From Pontimonas sp. (GTDB lineage: Bacteria > Actinomycetota > Actinomycetes > Actinomycetales > Microbacteriaceae): 64,000 nt of DNA. The notes beneath the pieces are model-generated. The model saw nothing but the letters and a program-made list of their open reading frames with translations, had not been told where the DNA came from and searched no databases. The translations under genes and the position numbers were made by a program. Position 1 is the first letter of the stretch; each line of letters starts with the position of its first letter. Location: assembly GCA_018402295.1 (NCBI GenBank), contig JAGYJI010000006.1, forward strand, positions 62,001 through 126,000, in the 5' to 3' direction. Shown here one piece after another: positions 63,301 through 64,000 of this stretch.

Positions 63301-63890
63301 TTGACGGAAACGTAGTCGACGTCATCCCTCGCGATCAACGCTCGGACTCCCGGCGAGGCGACGGTCAGCTTCCTCATCACCGAGAACTGCTTCACCCAAC
63401 AGATTGATGTTGAGCTGATCGCCCCTCTTGGTTAGGCGCCTCAGTGAGGAGGCAAGCTTGTTCTCGCTGGCATCAATAATGAGGTGACCGATCAAGATTT
63501 TCAGCGCCCACCGGGCAATCGGCACGACAATTCCCGGGAAAATCGGCGCAAAGAACCCACCCACCTGAATGAGGAGTCGCAGGATGGGGGCAAAAAGTCG
63601 GGGATGTCTTTCGAGAGCTCCCGGAAGTTTCGTGCCGCGACCGTGAAGTCCTCGGGACGGGCTACTCGGTCAACGAATCCAAGGGCAAAAGCGGGACCCT
63701 TCGGGTCTTTGAGCACTCCGGCAAGACGCTCCGAGCTGGCGTCTGGTTTCCGGTGGAGTTGTGCTGCGCGGTTGAGCCACGAGCGCACCAACGCGACGGA
63801 CTCATCTGCAAGCAAGTGAGCGAAGGAAATCCCGCTCACCCCTTGACCTGTGGTTCTCTTTCGTGTCGGCACGGTAGGCATAGAAAGCAT
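60354..63890 (-). CDS. putA: Bifunctional proline dehydrogenase / L-glutamate gamma-semialdehyde dehydrogenase (apparent frameshifts near 63390 and 63560)
   Basis: PRODH: VKVSAISSQLS, RAGIVLQAYLPE, VRVVKGANL; P5CDH: TLVTPPWNFPVAIPAGSVLSALAAGSAVAIKPAP, LLAETSGKNALIVTPSAD, GHAGQKCSAASLVIL, QPFGGWKKSSVGPGTKAGGPNYL. Confidence 0.95.
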
Positions 63891-63972
63891 GCTACGGCCT
63901 TGACCCTTCTGGTCGCATCCCGAGAACTCGTTACAGCCCTGAAATACTCTCGCCTCTCTAGACTGTGGTGCC

Positions 63973-64000
63973 ATGAGCACACAGCACGCCGACGTTGTCA
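63973..64000 (+). CDS. Start of a gene truncated by window edge (MSTQHADVV...)
   Basis: ATG at 63973 divergent from putA; only 9 codons visible. Confidence 0.3.

Noticed and set aside
1-64000. CRISPR array, prophage, integrase, transposase or anti-phage defence island
   Set aside because: No regularly spaced repeats, no recognisable integrase or transposase motifs, and gene content is housekeeping/metabolic throughout

Overview
The window is a 64 kb, gene-dense, chromosomal-looking segment of a high-GC Gram-positive bacterium. Gene content and order suggest an actinobacterium, probably Microbacteriaceae-like, but this is inference. Main content: a menaquinone cluster (menG, F, D, A, E, B, C) next to a System II cytochrome c maturation cluster (ccsB, resB, ccdA, tlpA/resA-like); aspS; several ABC transporters (drug-type, exporter, heme/siderophore, ferric iron); an SbtA/SbtB-like bicarbonate transporter and PII pair; a DUF1611/enolase-superfamily pair resembling DgcN/DgcA; an ArgZ/DDAH-like, rocD, Lrp, putA arginine/proline catabolic locus; and four tRNAs (Tyr, Arg, Ser, Ser). 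No CRISPR array, prophage, IS element or rRNA was seen. The most pervasive signal is that about 25 genes, including essential ones such as serS, are split by single-base shifts. At least seven of these shifts are fixed by adding one base to a short homopolymer, so consensus sequencing error is the best explanation. The most promising biology is the compact arginine-to-glutamate module with a possible arginine dihydrolase, the SbtAB pair in an apparent non-cyanobacterium, the D-glutamate pair, a GNAT-AAA+ fusion, a Cys-rich insert in an iron-transport ATPase, and a lipoate ligase with its accessory domain at the N-terminus. All calls were made by eye, without database searches.
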